Assembly (NCBI RefSeq): GCF_900176505.1
Contig: NZ_FWYB01000001.1
Location: forward strand, 1-64,000
Source: Pedobacter nyackensis
Lineage (GTDB): Bacteria; Bacteroidota; Bacteroidia; Sphingobacteriales; Sphingobacteriaceae
Direction: 5' to 3'
DNA length: 64,000 nucleotides
Part shown: piece by piece, positions 35,313 through 44,057 of the stretch
How positions within the stretch are numbered: the stretch's first letter is position 1
Layout: each line of letters begins with the position of its first letter
Program-made: the position numbers and the translations under genes
The notes under the pieces: generated by a model
The model's database searches: none
What the model was told of the DNA's origin: nothing
Seen by the model: only the letters and a program-made list of their open reading frames with translations

Positions 35313-35990
35313 TTAAGGAAGATGCTGATGTACCATATCCAGTGCAAAGTGAAGCTGCTCTGATTCAGTAATATTGGTATTATCCAGGATAATTGCATCT
35401 TCAGCACGTGTTAACGGGCTTTCCGCACGCGTCGTGTCGGCATAATCCCTGTGTGCTAAATTCTCAAAAACCTCTTCCAGCGTTGTAGTCGTATCTCCTT
35501 TGCTTTGTAGTTCTTTATATCTACGTTCTGCCCTGATCTTTGGGTCGGCAGTCATGAAAAACTTAACCTGTGCATCTGCAAATACTGTGGTACCTATGTC
35601 GCGTCCATCCATTACTATGTTTTTGGATTTCCCCATACGCTGCTGTTGCTTTACCATTTCCCTGCGCACTTGCTTATTCGCCGAAACCTCACTTACAGTT
35701 TCCGAAACCGGCATTTGTCTGATCTCTTCAGATACTTCTTCACCGTTAAGGGTAATGTGCGACTGATAATCGCGGGAATGAAAATTGAGCTCTATCTGCT
35801 CAAGGGTATTCTTCACCGCTTCAGGATCATTTACATTGATATGATTACGGATAAAATATAGTGTTACAGCACGGTACATGGCACCGCTGTCGATATAAAT
35901 AAAGCCGAGTTTCTTGGCAAGCGCTTTTGCTAAAGTGCTTTTTCCACAAGATGAATAGCCATCTATAGCTATAACGAGGTTTTTTCTCAT
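35313..35990 (-). CDS. cmk: Cytidylate kinase
   Basis: Phosphorylates CMP and dCMP with ATP in pyrimidine salvage and nucleotide supply. The P-loop GYSSCGKST (residues 11-19), the following YIDSGAMYRAVT and the DGRDIGT motif are diagnostic. Length 225 aa is normal. It is divergent from arfB with an 81-bp gap. Confidence 0.96.
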   Translation of the reverse strand: MRKNLVIAIDGYSSCGKSTLAKALAKKLGFIYIDSGAMYRAVTLYFIRNHINVNDPEAVKNTLEQIELNFHSRDYQSHITLNGEEVSEEIRQMPVSETVSEVSANKQVRREMVKQQQRMGKSKNIVMDGRDIGTTVFADAQVKFFMTADPKIRAERRYKELQSKGDTTTTLEEVFENLAHRDYADTTRAESPLTRAEDAIILDNTNITESEQLHFALDMVHQHLP

Positions 35991-35997
35991 AGGTGAG

Positions 35998-36005
35998 CAA
36001 AGTTA
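35998..36005 (-). promoter_or_regulatory. Putative -7 box (TAACTTTG) of cmk
   Basis: It matches TAnnTTTG, only 7 nt before the cmk ATG, implying a leaderless or nearly leaderless mRNA. No -33 match. Confidence 0.4.
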
Positions 36006-36059
36006 GTATTTTGAAGAATTGTTTAATATGAAATCTTTATTAAATGCTCAACATATGTT

Positions 36060-36067
36060 TATGTTTG
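36060..36067 (+). promoter_or_regulatory. Putative -7 box (TATGTTTG) of arfB
   Basis: It matches TAnnTTTG, 4 nt before the arfB ATG, so the transcript should begin at or next to the start codon. Confidence 0.4.
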
Positions 36068-36071
36068 TACC

Positions 36072-36482
36072 ATGGTCCCCAGCAGAGAAGATATATTAAA
36101 GTCAGTTACCTTCAAAACTTCACGTAGTGGGGGTAAGGGCGGCCAAAATGTAAACAAGGTTTCCAGTAAAGTAGAACTCATTTTTAACCTGGAGACAGCA
36201 GCTTTTTTAACGGAGGAAGAACGGGCTTTGATCACAGAAAGGCTAGCCAACCGTTTAGACCAGGAAGGTAACCTTCATGTGGTGTCACAGGAAGACAGGA
36301 GTCAATTGTTAAATAAGGAAAAGACCATTGCTAAATTGGTCATTTTGCTGAAATCTGCGCTCCATGTACAAAAAAAGAGAAAACCCACCAAAATTCCCAA
36401 ATCTGTAATCAGAAAAAGGTTAAAGGATAAACAAACTGTAGCTTCTAAAAAAGAGGCCAGGAAGCGACCTCAGCTGGATTAA
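36072..36482 (+). CDS. arfB: Alternative ribosome-rescue factor (peptidyl-tRNA hydrolase ArfB/YaeJ)
   Basis: Release-factor-like protein of 136 aa that frees peptides from stalled ribosomes. The catalytic GGQ is at residues 23-25 within SRSGGKGGQNVNKVSSKVEL, and the C-terminal tail is basic (KRLKDKQTVASKKEARKRP), as needed to enter the empty mRNA channel. There is no codon-recognition domain, which excludes RF1 and RF2. Confidence 0.94.
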   Translation: MVPSREDILKSVTFKTSRSGGKGGQNVNKVSSKVELIFNLETAAFLTEEERALITERLANRLDQEGNLHVVSQEDRSQLLNKEKTIAKLVILLKSALHVQKKRKPTKIPKSVIRKRLKDKQTVASKKEARKRPQLD

Positions 36483-36512
36483 ATCAATTTGAAGCCCATG
36501 TGCTAAGCTGTA

Positions 36513-37463
36513 CTAGTTAAACCTGTAAAACATACTGAGTGATCCATATTGATGCGCTTTCGCAGTGCTCTTTATTTCTTTGGTTTTAAAGATCATTCCA
36601 AAATCAACAGTAAATCGTTGTGAGCTGTAATTGAAGCCAATTTGCTGGGCAAACACAATCGGTTTTGTGTCAAAAGTAACCGGATCATTGTTATTAAACA
36701 TGCTGCCCTGGATGGTCGCATCATAAGCAATAAAATTTAATTGCGGTTTCGCGTAGAAGAATACCTCTCGTTTGACAAGTGCTTTGGTTTTTGCATTATT
36801 TCCAATAACTGCGTTAGTATAGGCAGAATTGAAAAGCTGATTTAAACCACCTGCTCTAAATAAAATGCCTGCTCCAGCTCCGCTAAATGTAGTTCCTGCA
36901 TTGGCATAGCCTTCAAAAGAGAAGTCTGTGGCTTTGTTCGATGAACGATGTAGCAATCGGGTGTATTGAGCAGAGAGGTTTACAGCAAGCGCATTTTTTA
37001 TCTGATAATCCCAACCACCAAGCTCATAAAATCCTACTGTATTGTGTAGCAAATCCTGCCCGCTTTCTGCAAGGGAATTCGGACCGGTAGTTCCTAATTC
37101 AACACTGGTTTTTAAAATACTTTCGTTGGTGTAAAACCAGCTTAAGGCTCCTCCGGCATACAGATAACCGGCAAAAGGCCTGTCGTGTCTGGCGGGGTCG
37201 GGCGCAGAGCCGGAGTAAGGATTGTATATCTCCTGACCGGCGCTAATTTCATATATCTTTTTTTCCAAACCCTCTTTTAAAGTTTCCTGGTTAACTGCCC
37301 GCCTAAAGTGAATAAATAAGCCATTGGTATAATAACGGTCTGAGCCCTGAGCAAGGTAGGAGTCGTTATCGCTGCGGAATCCAAATTCATTTTTAAAAGT
37401 TTGGGCAATTGAAGCGCTTGCAGTTAATAAGATTATTGCAGCTGTAAGTAAAGGTTTGGTCAT
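36513..37463 (-). CDS. LpxR-like lipid A deacylase family protein (DUF2219)
   Basis: Outer-membrane barrel of 316 aa with signal peptide (1-20). The LpxR signature is seen near the mature N-terminus: N33-D34 in SDNDSY and DRYYTNG at 42-48. LpxR removes the 3'-acyloxyacyl chain of lipid A in a calcium-dependent way; residues around NDxY and DRxYTNG belong to its active region. Lipid A as the substrate here is inferred from the family. It is convergent with arfB (30-nt gap). Confidence 0.82.
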   Translation of the reverse strand: MTKPLLTAAIILLTASASIAQTFKNEFGFRSDNDSYLAQGSDRYYTNGLFIHFRRAVNQETLKEGLEKKIYEISAGQEIYNPYSGSAPDPARHDRPFAGYLYAGGALSWFYTNESILKTSVELGTTGPNSLAESGQDLLHNTVGFYELGGWDYQIKNALAVNLSAQYTRLLHRSSNKATDFSFEGYANAGTTFSGAGAGILFRAGGLNQLFNSAYTNAVIGNNAKTKALVKREVFFYAKPQLNFIAYDATIQGSMFNNNDPVTFDTKPIVFAQQIGFNYSSQRFTVDFGMIFKTKEIKSTAKAHQYGSLSMFYRFN

Positions 37464-37471
37464 TGTTGAAT

Positions 37472-37501
37472 AAAAAAAACTCCGGTTGATTTACCGGAGT
37501 T
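37472..37501 (-). terminator. Intrinsic terminator of the small barrel gene
   Basis: A 9-bp stem (AACTCCGGT with ACCGGAGTT), a 6-nt loop, then seven or eight T on the minus strand. It lies 18 nt after the stop at 37520 and just before the LpxR-like gene. Confidence 0.9.
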
Positions 37502-37519
37502 GAAGATAGTATTTTATAA

Positions 37520-38020
37520 TTAAAACGTATAGCCTAGACTAATCCCGCCGTAATAAGGCATAAAGAAATCACTGCTGAATACCGGACTTAACCCTGCTCT
37601 GAACGAGAAACCATCGTCCGCTGGTTGTACACGATAAAAGAAACTCATAGTTCCGACCAGATTGCTCTCGTTTTTATTAAATAGTACCTCACTGTCACCA
37701 CTGGTACTTAAATAAGTAGCACCTAGTCCTAATTCGAAAAATTTGTTTCCTTTTCCAAGTAAGTAATTTAATGAAAGTGGTACTGATGTGATTTTGTCAC
37801 CATCCACAGAGAAATAACCAATACCCGCTCTTCCACCCAGTCCATCTCTTCTATTAGAGAACCTGGAATCATAATTAGCAGTGAAGGTTAAGCCTTGGCC
37901 CCCTAATTCAATAAAGATGTTTTGTGCACGTTTTACAGTTGGCGCAGTCTCCTGCGCATTAACTTTTTGGTAGCCTAGTGTGGTGATAAGAAGGCTAACA
38001 AATAAAGTGAATCTTTTCAT
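37520..38020 (-). CDS. Small outer-membrane beta-barrel protein of unknown function
   Basis: A 166-aa protein with signal peptide (cleavage near residue 22, VNAQ) and alternating strands ending in GISLGYTF, typical of an eight-stranded barrel. No named family is recognised. It lies 50 nt after lon on the same strand but has its own terminator. Confidence 0.7.
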   Translation of the reverse strand: MKRFTLFVSLLITTLGYQKVNAQETAPTVKRAQNIFIELGGQGLTFTANYDSRFSNRRDGLGGRAGIGYFSVDGDKITSVPLSLNYLLGKGNKFFELGLGATYLSTSGDSEVLFNKNESNLVGTMSFFYRVQPADDGFSFRAGLSPVFSSDFFMPYYGGISLGYTF

Positions 38021-38070
38021 TAGTCGTTTGTTTGTTAAAATTATTTGGAGTTTATATTAAATTAATACAA

Positions 38071-40542
38071 TTAGTGCGTTGTTGTTTTCGGATGTACCGT
38101 TAAGTCTTGTGCGTTTTTAACCTTTTCTTTAGTCAAAGCAAGGTCAATCACTTCTTTCATTTCATTAACATAATGGAAGTTGAGATCTTTGACATAACTC
38201 TCTTTAATTTCCAGAATGTCTTTATGGTTTGATTTGCTCAAGATGATGTCTTTGATATTCGCACGTTTAGCAGCAAGTATCTTTTCCTTTATTCCACCAA
38301 CAGGTAGTACCTTGCCTCTAAGGGTAATCTCACCGGTCATAGCCAGGTTTGATTTTACTTTACGTTGAGTAAAGGCCGAAGTTAATGCCGTGAGCATAGT
38401 TATACCTGCAGAAGGGCCATCTTTAGGGGTAGCACCCGCTGGAACGTGAATATGTACATCACGCTGATCAAACAATGCATATTCAATACCAAAAATCGCT
38501 GCGTGTGCACGTAAATAAGCAAGGGCAATAATGGCCGATTCTTTCATTACTTCACCTAAGTTTCCGGTGAGCGTTAGTTTCCCTTTACCCGGGCTTAAGC
38601 TAGCCTCAATAAATAGTATATCACCACCAACCTGCGTCCAGGCTAAACCTGTTACTACACCAGCAACTTCATTGCCTTCATATAGGTCTTTGTCGTAAAT
38701 TGGGGCACCTAAAATACGCTCTACATCAATCAGACTAAGGTTTGGATCATAAGTCTCCTCAAGGGCAATTTTCGTAGCTACGCCACGCACCAGTGAGCCA
38801 ATCTTTTTTTCCAGCCCACGTACACCTGATTCTCTGGTATAGTCTTCAATTACTTTTTCAATTAAAGCGCTTTTTAGGACAATATCTTTAGTTTTTATAC
38901 CATGTTGCTCTTTTTGTTTTGGCAACAAATATCTTTTTGCGATCTCTATTTTTTCTTCAATAGTATAGCCATTCACTTCAATAATCTCCATACGATCAAG
39001 CAAAGCAGGATGAATAGAGCTTAATGAGTTAGCGGTGGCAATGAACAGTACGCTAGACAAATCGTAGTCAGTCTCAACGTAGTGGTCATTAAAAGCACTA
39101 TTTTGCTCAGGGTCTAATACCTCAAGCAGGGCAGAAGAAGGGTCGCCCCTGAAATCCGATCCTACCTTATCAATCTCATCCAGTACAAATACAGGATTAG
39201 AAGCTCCTGCTTTTTTGATCGACTGAATGATACGACCTGGCATAGCACCAATATAGGTTTTCCTGTGTCCACGGATTTCAGCTTCATCTCTTATTCCACC
39301 TAGTGCCATACGCACATATTTACGGTTCAGCGCTTTGGCAATTGATTTCCCAAGAGAGGTTTTTCCAACTCCCGGAGGCCCTACCAGGCAAAGGATCGGC
39401 GCTTTCATATCGCGTTTAAGTTTTAGTACAGCCAGGTATTCGATAATACGCTGCTTTACTTTTTCTAATCCGAAATGGTCTTTATCCAGTACACGCTGAG
39501 CACGCTTAAGGTCAAAATTGTCTTTTGTGAAATCACCCCACGGCAAGTCCAGCAATAATTCAAGATAGTTGATCTGAACAGAATAATCAGGAGCTGCAGG
39601 ATTCATACGCCCTAATTTTTCCAGCTCTTTATTAAAGTGATCAGAAACATGAGCCGACCATTTTTTCTTTTTCGCGCGACTTTCCAACGCTTCATACTCC
39701 AGGTCTGATGAGTTACCACCCAATTCTTCCTGTATGGTTTTAAGCTGTTGATTTAAGAAATAATCCCTTTGCTGCTTGTCTAGGTCTGTACGTACTTTTG
39801 ACTGGATCTGGTTTTTAAGTTCCAGCATTTGAAGTTCCAGCGTAAGTAGTTCCATCACCATCATAGCACGTTCGCGCAGGTTGGTCATTTCCAGCATTTT
39901 TTGCTTATCTGCAACATCTGCATTCATATTAGAAGAGATGAAGTTGATCAGAAAAGAAGTGCTTTCTATGTTTTTCAGCGCAATACCCGCTTCGCTTGGA
40001 ATGTTTGGCGATAGCTGGATGATCTGACTGGACATTTCCTTTATGGAGGCTACAAGCGCCTTAAATTCCTTATCCGCTTTATGCTTTTTCTCTTCGAATT
40101 TACTGATCGTTACTTTAATATAAGGTTCAGACTGTACTTCCTCTATTAGACGGAAACGCTGTTTACCCTGTATAATTACAGTAGTGTTGCCGTCAGGCAT
40201 TTGAAGCATTTTAATAATATGGGCTACCGTACCTACACTGTTTAATTGTTCAAATGTAGGATCTTCGATAGAAACATCGCGCTGAGAAACAACACCTATG
40301 ATTCTGTCACCTTTATAAGCTTCTTTAATTAGTTTTATTGATTTATCTCTGCCAACAGTAATCGGAATTACAACTCCCGGGAAAAGTACAGTGTTCCTTA
40401 ATGGAAGTATGGGTAAAACCTCTGGAGTATCCTCATTATTCATCTCATCCTCATCTTGTTGAGACATTAAAGGGAAAAATTCAGTGTCTTCATTTATGAT
40501 AGGTAGTGCATTGCTAAAATCGAAGTGATCTCGTTTACTCAT
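38071..40542 (-). CDS. lon: ATP-dependent Lon protease
   Basis: Cytosolic hexameric AAA+ protease for damaged and regulatory proteins. Order: Lon N-terminal substrate domain (about 42-250), coiled middle, AAA+ module with Walker A GPPGVGKT (388-395) and Walker B VFVLDEID (451-458), then the protease domain with catalytic S711 (KDGPSAG) and K754 (GGIKEK), 43 residues apart as in E. coli Lon. Length 823 aa is normal. A terminator-like hairpin lies in its leader. Confidence 0.97.
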   Translation of the reverse strand: MSKRDHFDFSNALPIINEDTEFFPLMSQQDEDEMNNEDTPEVLPILPLRNTVLFPGVVIPITVGRDKSIKLIKEAYKGDRIIGVVSQRDVSIEDPTFEQLNSVGTVAHIIKMLQMPDGNTTVIIQGKQRFRLIEEVQSEPYIKVTISKFEEKKHKADKEFKALVASIKEMSSQIIQLSPNIPSEAGIALKNIESTSFLINFISSNMNADVADKQKMLEMTNLRERAMMVMELLTLELQMLELKNQIQSKVRTDLDKQQRDYFLNQQLKTIQEELGGNSSDLEYEALESRAKKKKWSAHVSDHFNKELEKLGRMNPAAPDYSVQINYLELLLDLPWGDFTKDNFDLKRAQRVLDKDHFGLEKVKQRIIEYLAVLKLKRDMKAPILCLVGPPGVGKTSLGKSIAKALNRKYVRMALGGIRDEAEIRGHRKTYIGAMPGRIIQSIKKAGASNPVFVLDEIDKVGSDFRGDPSSALLEVLDPEQNSAFNDHYVETDYDLSSVLFIATANSLSSIHPALLDRMEIIEVNGYTIEEKIEIAKRYLLPKQKEQHGIKTKDIVLKSALIEKVIEDYTRESGVRGLEKKIGSLVRGVATKIALEETYDPNLSLIDVERILGAPIYDKDLYEGNEVAGVVTGLAWTQVGGDILFIEASLSPGKGKLTLTGNLGEVMKESAIIALAYLRAHAAIFGIEYALFDQRDVHIHVPAGATPKDGPSAGITMLTALTSAFTQRKVKSNLAMTGEITLRGKVLPVGGIKEKILAAKRANIKDIILSKSNHKDILEIKESYVKDLNFHYVNEMKEVIDLALTKEKVKNAQDLTVHPKTTTH

Positions 40543-40565
40543 TAAATAAGTCTTTCTAAAATAAA

Positions 40566-40592
40566 AAACGACAATCTGACAGCATGTCGTTT
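40566..40592 (-). promoter_or_regulatory. Terminator-like hairpin in the lon leader
   Basis: On the minus strand AAACGACA pairs with TGTCGTTT across an 11-nt loop and is followed by TTTATTTT, 24 nt before the lon ATG. A competing hairpin (GACATGCTGTC) shares its left arm. No gene precedes it on this strand, so it may act as an attenuator. Confidence 0.5.
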
Positions 40593-40807
40593 AAATGATT
40601 ATTAATTGTATTGTATAGTGATAATTTCAACTCCTGTGCCAAAAAAATAATGACTGCTTTTCCCTGTTAAAAAGTCATGCTTCAATAATAATTAATTAAT
40701 CAATCATAATTTGAATTATTTGACGTTTAAGTTAGATATTTGCAACTGGTATGATAGTTGACAGTATCCACATTTTAAATATATTTATTTTTTTTAAATA
40801 GAAGTTA

Positions 40808-41434
40808 ATGAACTATTTCAAGCAAACGATTCTGTTTTTATTTGTTTTTTCTGCGAGCACCACATTTGCGCAAAATAGTGGTTATGATAAGTTAGGCATG
40901 CAGGCCATGATGAAGGGTGACTATAAAGGCGCTGTTAATCAGCTTGCTAAGGCCGATGCGAAAAATCCAAATAATGCTAATGTGTTGAAAATGCTAGGGT
41001 ATTCCTATTTTCAGTGTGGCGATTTCGAAAATTCTATAGATACCTATAGCCGTTTGATCGTTTTAAAACCTTCAGATTATTCTGCTTATTATTACAGAGG
41101 GAAGGCCAGGCAAAATGTGGCCAACGATCCGAAGGAATCTTTAAACAATATGCGGGAAAATTTTTACCTGGCTTCTATTAAAGACTTTACAAAGGCGATA
41201 GAAATCAATGGGGAAGAGGATACTCAGTTGTTACAAAACAGGGCATTGGCTTATAAAGACTACGCTATTTACAAATCTTATAAAATCAAAACTAAAGCCG
41301 AAAAAGCAGCCTGCGTAGCTTTGTTTAACAACTCCATTGCTGATTTCCAAAAGGTACTGGTTGTTCAGCCACAGCGAAAAGATATTCTTTCACTGATTGA
41401 TTATGTTAAAGCGCAGGTAACCAGTCTGAAATAA
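40808..41434 (+). CDS. Secreted tetratricopeptide-repeat protein
   Basis: A 208-aa protein with signal peptide (1-20, TTFA|Q) and three or four TPR units (MKGDYKGAVNQLAKADAKNP; VLKMLGYSYFQCGDFENSI; AYYYRGKARQNV). It probably acts as a periplasmic protein-binding scaffold. It stands alone, divergent from lon. The function is not recognisable. Confidence 0.8.
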   Translation: MNYFKQTILFLFVFSASTTFAQNSGYDKLGMQAMMKGDYKGAVNQLAKADAKNPNNANVLKMLGYSYFQCGDFENSIDTYSRLIVLKPSDYSAYYYRGKARQNVANDPKESLNNMRENFYLASIKDFTKAIEINGEEDTQLLQNRALAYKDYAIYKSYKIKTKAEKAACVALFNNSIADFQKVLVVQPQRKDILSLIDYVKAQVTSLK

Positions 41435-41440
41435 CCGATT

Positions 41441-41968
41441 TTATTTAAAGCTTCCCGTAATACTGTATTTCTTTTCAGACAGTAATTTGATGTGCTGGCT
41501 TTTCTTTATCTGATACAAGCTGTCAGGGTAATAGGAGAGGGTATCAGCAGAGCTATATAATGAATTGCTACTCTTCATCACAATCCGGATACTTTGCAAT
41601 CTGTGATTCTTCCTGGCAATGGAAATTTCTTTTACAGGGATTTTTTCGTCATCTGAAGTATATATATCCTGCTCTTCAGTAAGATTTGTTTTAAACAAGC
41701 CTTTCCATGCATTTCGGTTAATATCCGCATCAGAAAAAATGGAAAGCTCCTTAGACCAGTCTGCAATACGAATCTTTTTAGTTTCTGACGAATCATTTAC
41801 CGTTACCGTCTTTATAAATTCAGGATTGCTTTTTGTAAGACGCGCCGCCTCTTTGTTAAAATAACCTTTGAGGTCAAAGTAATTTAAAGCATTCTTTTGA
41901 TTTTTTACGGCCGGATTGCAGCCGTAAAAAATCAAAAGAATACCAGATACGAATAAAGTTTTCTTCAT
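41441..41968 (-). CDS. Lipoprotein of unknown function
   Basis: A 175-aa protein whose signal peptide ends in a lipobox at C17 (IFYGC). The mature part has no recognised domain. Its ATG overlaps the gpmI stop (TAATG at 41968), so translation is probably coupled to gpmI. Codons 9-26 coincide with a perfect 21-bp inverted repeat, an exceptional feature for coding DNA. The 3' end lies 6 nt from the convergent TPR gene. Confidence 0.75.
   Translation of the reverse strand: MKKTLFVSGILLIFYGCNPAVKNQKNALNYFDLKGYFNKEAARLTKSNPEFIKTVTVNDSSETKKIRIADWSKELSIFSDADINRNAWKGLFKTNLTEEQDIYTSDDEKIPVKEISIARKNHRLQSIRIVMKSSNSLYSSADTLSYYPDSLYQIKKSQHIKLLSEKKYSITGSFK
41891..41941. repeat. Perfect 21-bp inverted repeat within the lipoprotein gene
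   Basis: The left arm 41891-41911 is the exact reverse complement of 41921-41941, with a 9-nt loop (CGGATTGCA). No T run follows on either strand. The transcript of the lipoprotein gene should fold into a very stable hairpin over its lipobox codons. Confidence 0.97.
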
Positions 41969-43488
41969 TATACTAAACTATTACCGGTCATAATAGCCGG
42001 CTTAGGAATATCCATTATGCTTAAAATTGTAGGGGCGATGTCACCAAGTTTACCATCAGCTAAACTTGTATAGTCCTTATCTATCAAAATGCAAGGTACC
42101 AGATTGGTTGTATGTGCAGTATTTACTGATCCATCATTATTGATCATAAATTCAGAGTTGCCATGATCTGCCAGGATGATAAATGAATAGCCATTTTCAA
42201 GACCTTTATTTACAACCACCTCTGCGCAGCTATCTGCCGTCTCAACAGCTTTAACAACGGCATCAAATACACCTGTGTGACCAACCATATCAGGATTAGC
42301 AAAGTTTAAGCATACAAAATCAGGCCATCCGGTTTCCAGTTCTTTGCAAATAGCTTCAGTAATTCCTGCTGCGCTCATCTCTGGCTGAAGGTCGTAGGTA
42401 GCTACTTTTGGAGAAGGAATCATAATCCTTTTTTCATTTTCAAATACCTGTTCACGACCTCCGGAGAAAAAGAAAGTTACATGTGGGTATTTTTCGGTTT
42501 CCGCAATACGGATTTGATTTTTATGATATTTTTCTAATACTTCACCAAGTGTTTCCGACAAGTCGTCCTTAGTAAAGATCACTTTTACATTGTTGAAATT
42601 CTCATCGTAGGTGGTCATGGTCACATAGTACAAAGGTAGTTTGTGCATTCCAAAATCAGGATAGTCATTTTGCGAAAGTGCCGCAGTGATTTCCCTGCCA
42701 CGGTCTGTTCTGTAGTTAAAACAAATAACTACATCATCAGGTTGTATCGTCGCAATCGGTTGTCCGTCTGGCTGAGTTACAACAATAGGTTTTATAAATT
42801 CGTCGGTTACTCCGTCTTTGTAAGATTGTTCAATAGCAACTGCCGGATCAATTGTTGGTTGTCCAACACCTTTGGTAAGTAAGTCGTAGGCCAGTTTAAC
42901 CCTTTCCCATCTGCTGTCCCTATCCATTGCATAATAACGGCCTATAACACTGGCAATTTTAGCAGTTGTGTGTGGCAGGTGATTGTTCAGCTCATGAATA
43001 AAGCCAAGGCCTGAATTTGGATCAGTATCTCTTCCATCCATAAATGCATGTATAAATACGTTTTTTAATCCTTCTTCCGTAGCCGCATCACATAAAGCTT
43101 TTAAGTGATTGATATGTGCATGCACGCCGCCATCTGAAGTTAAGCCTATAAAATGAACAGCTTTATTATTGTTTTTAGCATAATTAAATGCCTCAAGTAG
43201 TACCTGGTTTTGATGAAGCGTTCTGTCGCTGATAGCTTTATTGATTCTACCCAATTCCTGATAGACAACCCTGCCTGCACCAAGATTCATGTGACCCACT
43301 TCAGAGTTACCCATTTGTCCGGCTGGTAAACCTACGGCTTCACCCGAGGCTTCCAGTTTAGAATTTGGGTATTTGTTGATTAAAGAATCAAAAAAAGGAG
43401 TGTTGGCAACATAAACTGCATCAGAATTATCTTTCTTTCCGTATCCCCAGCCATCAAGAATCAGTAGTACTATTTTTTTGTTGTTCAT
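41968..43488 (-). CDS. gpmI: 2,3-bisphosphoglycerate-independent phosphoglycerate mutase
   Basis: Glycolytic enzyme interconverting 3- and 2-phosphoglycerate with two Mn ions. The alkaline-phosphatase-fold metal site begins at D12 (LILDGWGYG). The phosphorylated Ser is S62 in MGNSEVGHMNLGAGR. Further ligands lie in HAFMDGRDTDPNSG, NPDMVGHTG and LADHGNSE. Length 506 aa is typical. It is followed by a lipoprotein gene overlapping its stop. Confidence 0.97.
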   Translation of the reverse strand: MNNKKIVLLILDGWGYGKKDNSDAVYVANTPFFDSLINKYPNSKLEASGEAVGLPAGQMGNSEVGHMNLGAGRVVYQELGRINKAISDRTLHQNQVLLEAFNYAKNNNKAVHFIGLTSDGGVHAHINHLKALCDAATEEGLKNVFIHAFMDGRDTDPNSGLGFIHELNNHLPHTTAKIASVIGRYYAMDRDSRWERVKLAYDLLTKGVGQPTIDPAVAIEQSYKDGVTDEFIKPIVVTQPDGQPIATIQPDDVVICFNYRTDRGREITAALSQNDYPDFGMHKLPLYYVTMTTYDENFNNVKVIFTKDDLSETLGEVLEKYHKNQIRIAETEKYPHVTFFFSGGREQVFENEKRIMIPSPKVATYDLQPEMSAAGITEAICKELETGWPDFVCLNFANPDMVGHTGVFDAVVKAVETADSCAEVVVNKGLENGYSFIILADHGNSEFMINNDGSVNTAHTTNLVPCILIDKDYTSLADGKLGDIAPTILSIMDIPKPAIMTGNSLV

Positions 43489-43526
43489 TTGTGGTTCGTT
43501 TTAATTTTTATTGTCAATGAGCTTAG

Positions 43527-43534
43527 CAAATATA
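43527..43534 (-). promoter_or_regulatory. Putative -7 box (TATATTTG) of gpmI
   Basis: It matches TAnnTTTG on the minus strand, 38 nt before the gpmI ATG. No TTTG at the ideal -33 distance. Confidence 0.5.
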
Positions 43535-43625
43535 AGCCTATTGCGCCTTTTTTTTGAACCAATTTCTTTTTTATGATCTATTAATGGCATAATTTATGTG
43601 GACTCCTTGTATTAGCTATATAGAG

Positions 43626-44021
43626 ATGATAAAGCCCTTACTGTTTATTTTTTTATTTTTCACTCAATTCCCTTCCTCTTATACGCTTCAAGGCGATATT
43701 ATAGATAATTTATCTGCACATTTTAAAGCCGGCAATGCAAAAGAGATTGCAGCAAGCTTCGCTTCTTCTGTAGAGTTAATTATCATTGATGATGAAGATG
43801 TATACTCTAAAGCTCAGGCTGAGCAAATCCTAAGAAATTTTTTTACTAAGTATCCGCCGGTTAAATCTTCTGTTATTCATCTTATTAATACCAACCCAAA
43901 TTTCAGATTTGGTATACTTTCCCTTCACACTAAGAATGGTAAATTCAGGGTGTCCATCACCATGAAAAAATCCGCCAGTGCTTTTTTTATTACAGAATTA
44001 AGGATAGAGCCTGATAAATAA
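43626..44021 (+). CDS. DUF4783 family protein
   Basis: A small exported protein of 131 aa with an N-terminal hydrophobic signal and an NTF2-like body (LSAHFKAGNAKEIAASF; DVYSKAQAEQILRNFFTKYP). This family is common in Bacteroidota and has no assigned function. Start ATG 43626 is preceded by AGAG and gives a normal signal peptide; the ATG at 43596 adds ten polar residues. It is followed by nadC in the same direction. Confidence 0.8.
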   Translation: MIKPLLFIFLFFTQFPSSYTLQGDIIDNLSAHFKAGNAKEIAASFASSVELIIIDDEDVYSKAQAEQILRNFFTKYPPVKSSVIHLINTNPNFRFGILSLHTKNGKFRVSITMKKSASAFFITELRIEPDK

Positions 44022-44033
44022 TAGTAAAAATGC

Positions 44034-44041
44034 TATTTTTG
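44034..44041 (+). promoter_or_regulatory. Putative -7 box (TATTTTTG) of nadC
   Basis: It matches TAnnTTTG, 16 nt before the TTG start, giving a leader of about 10 nt. It supports the TTG as the real start. Confidence 0.45.
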
Positions 44042-44057
44042 GATTTAAATATTAATT

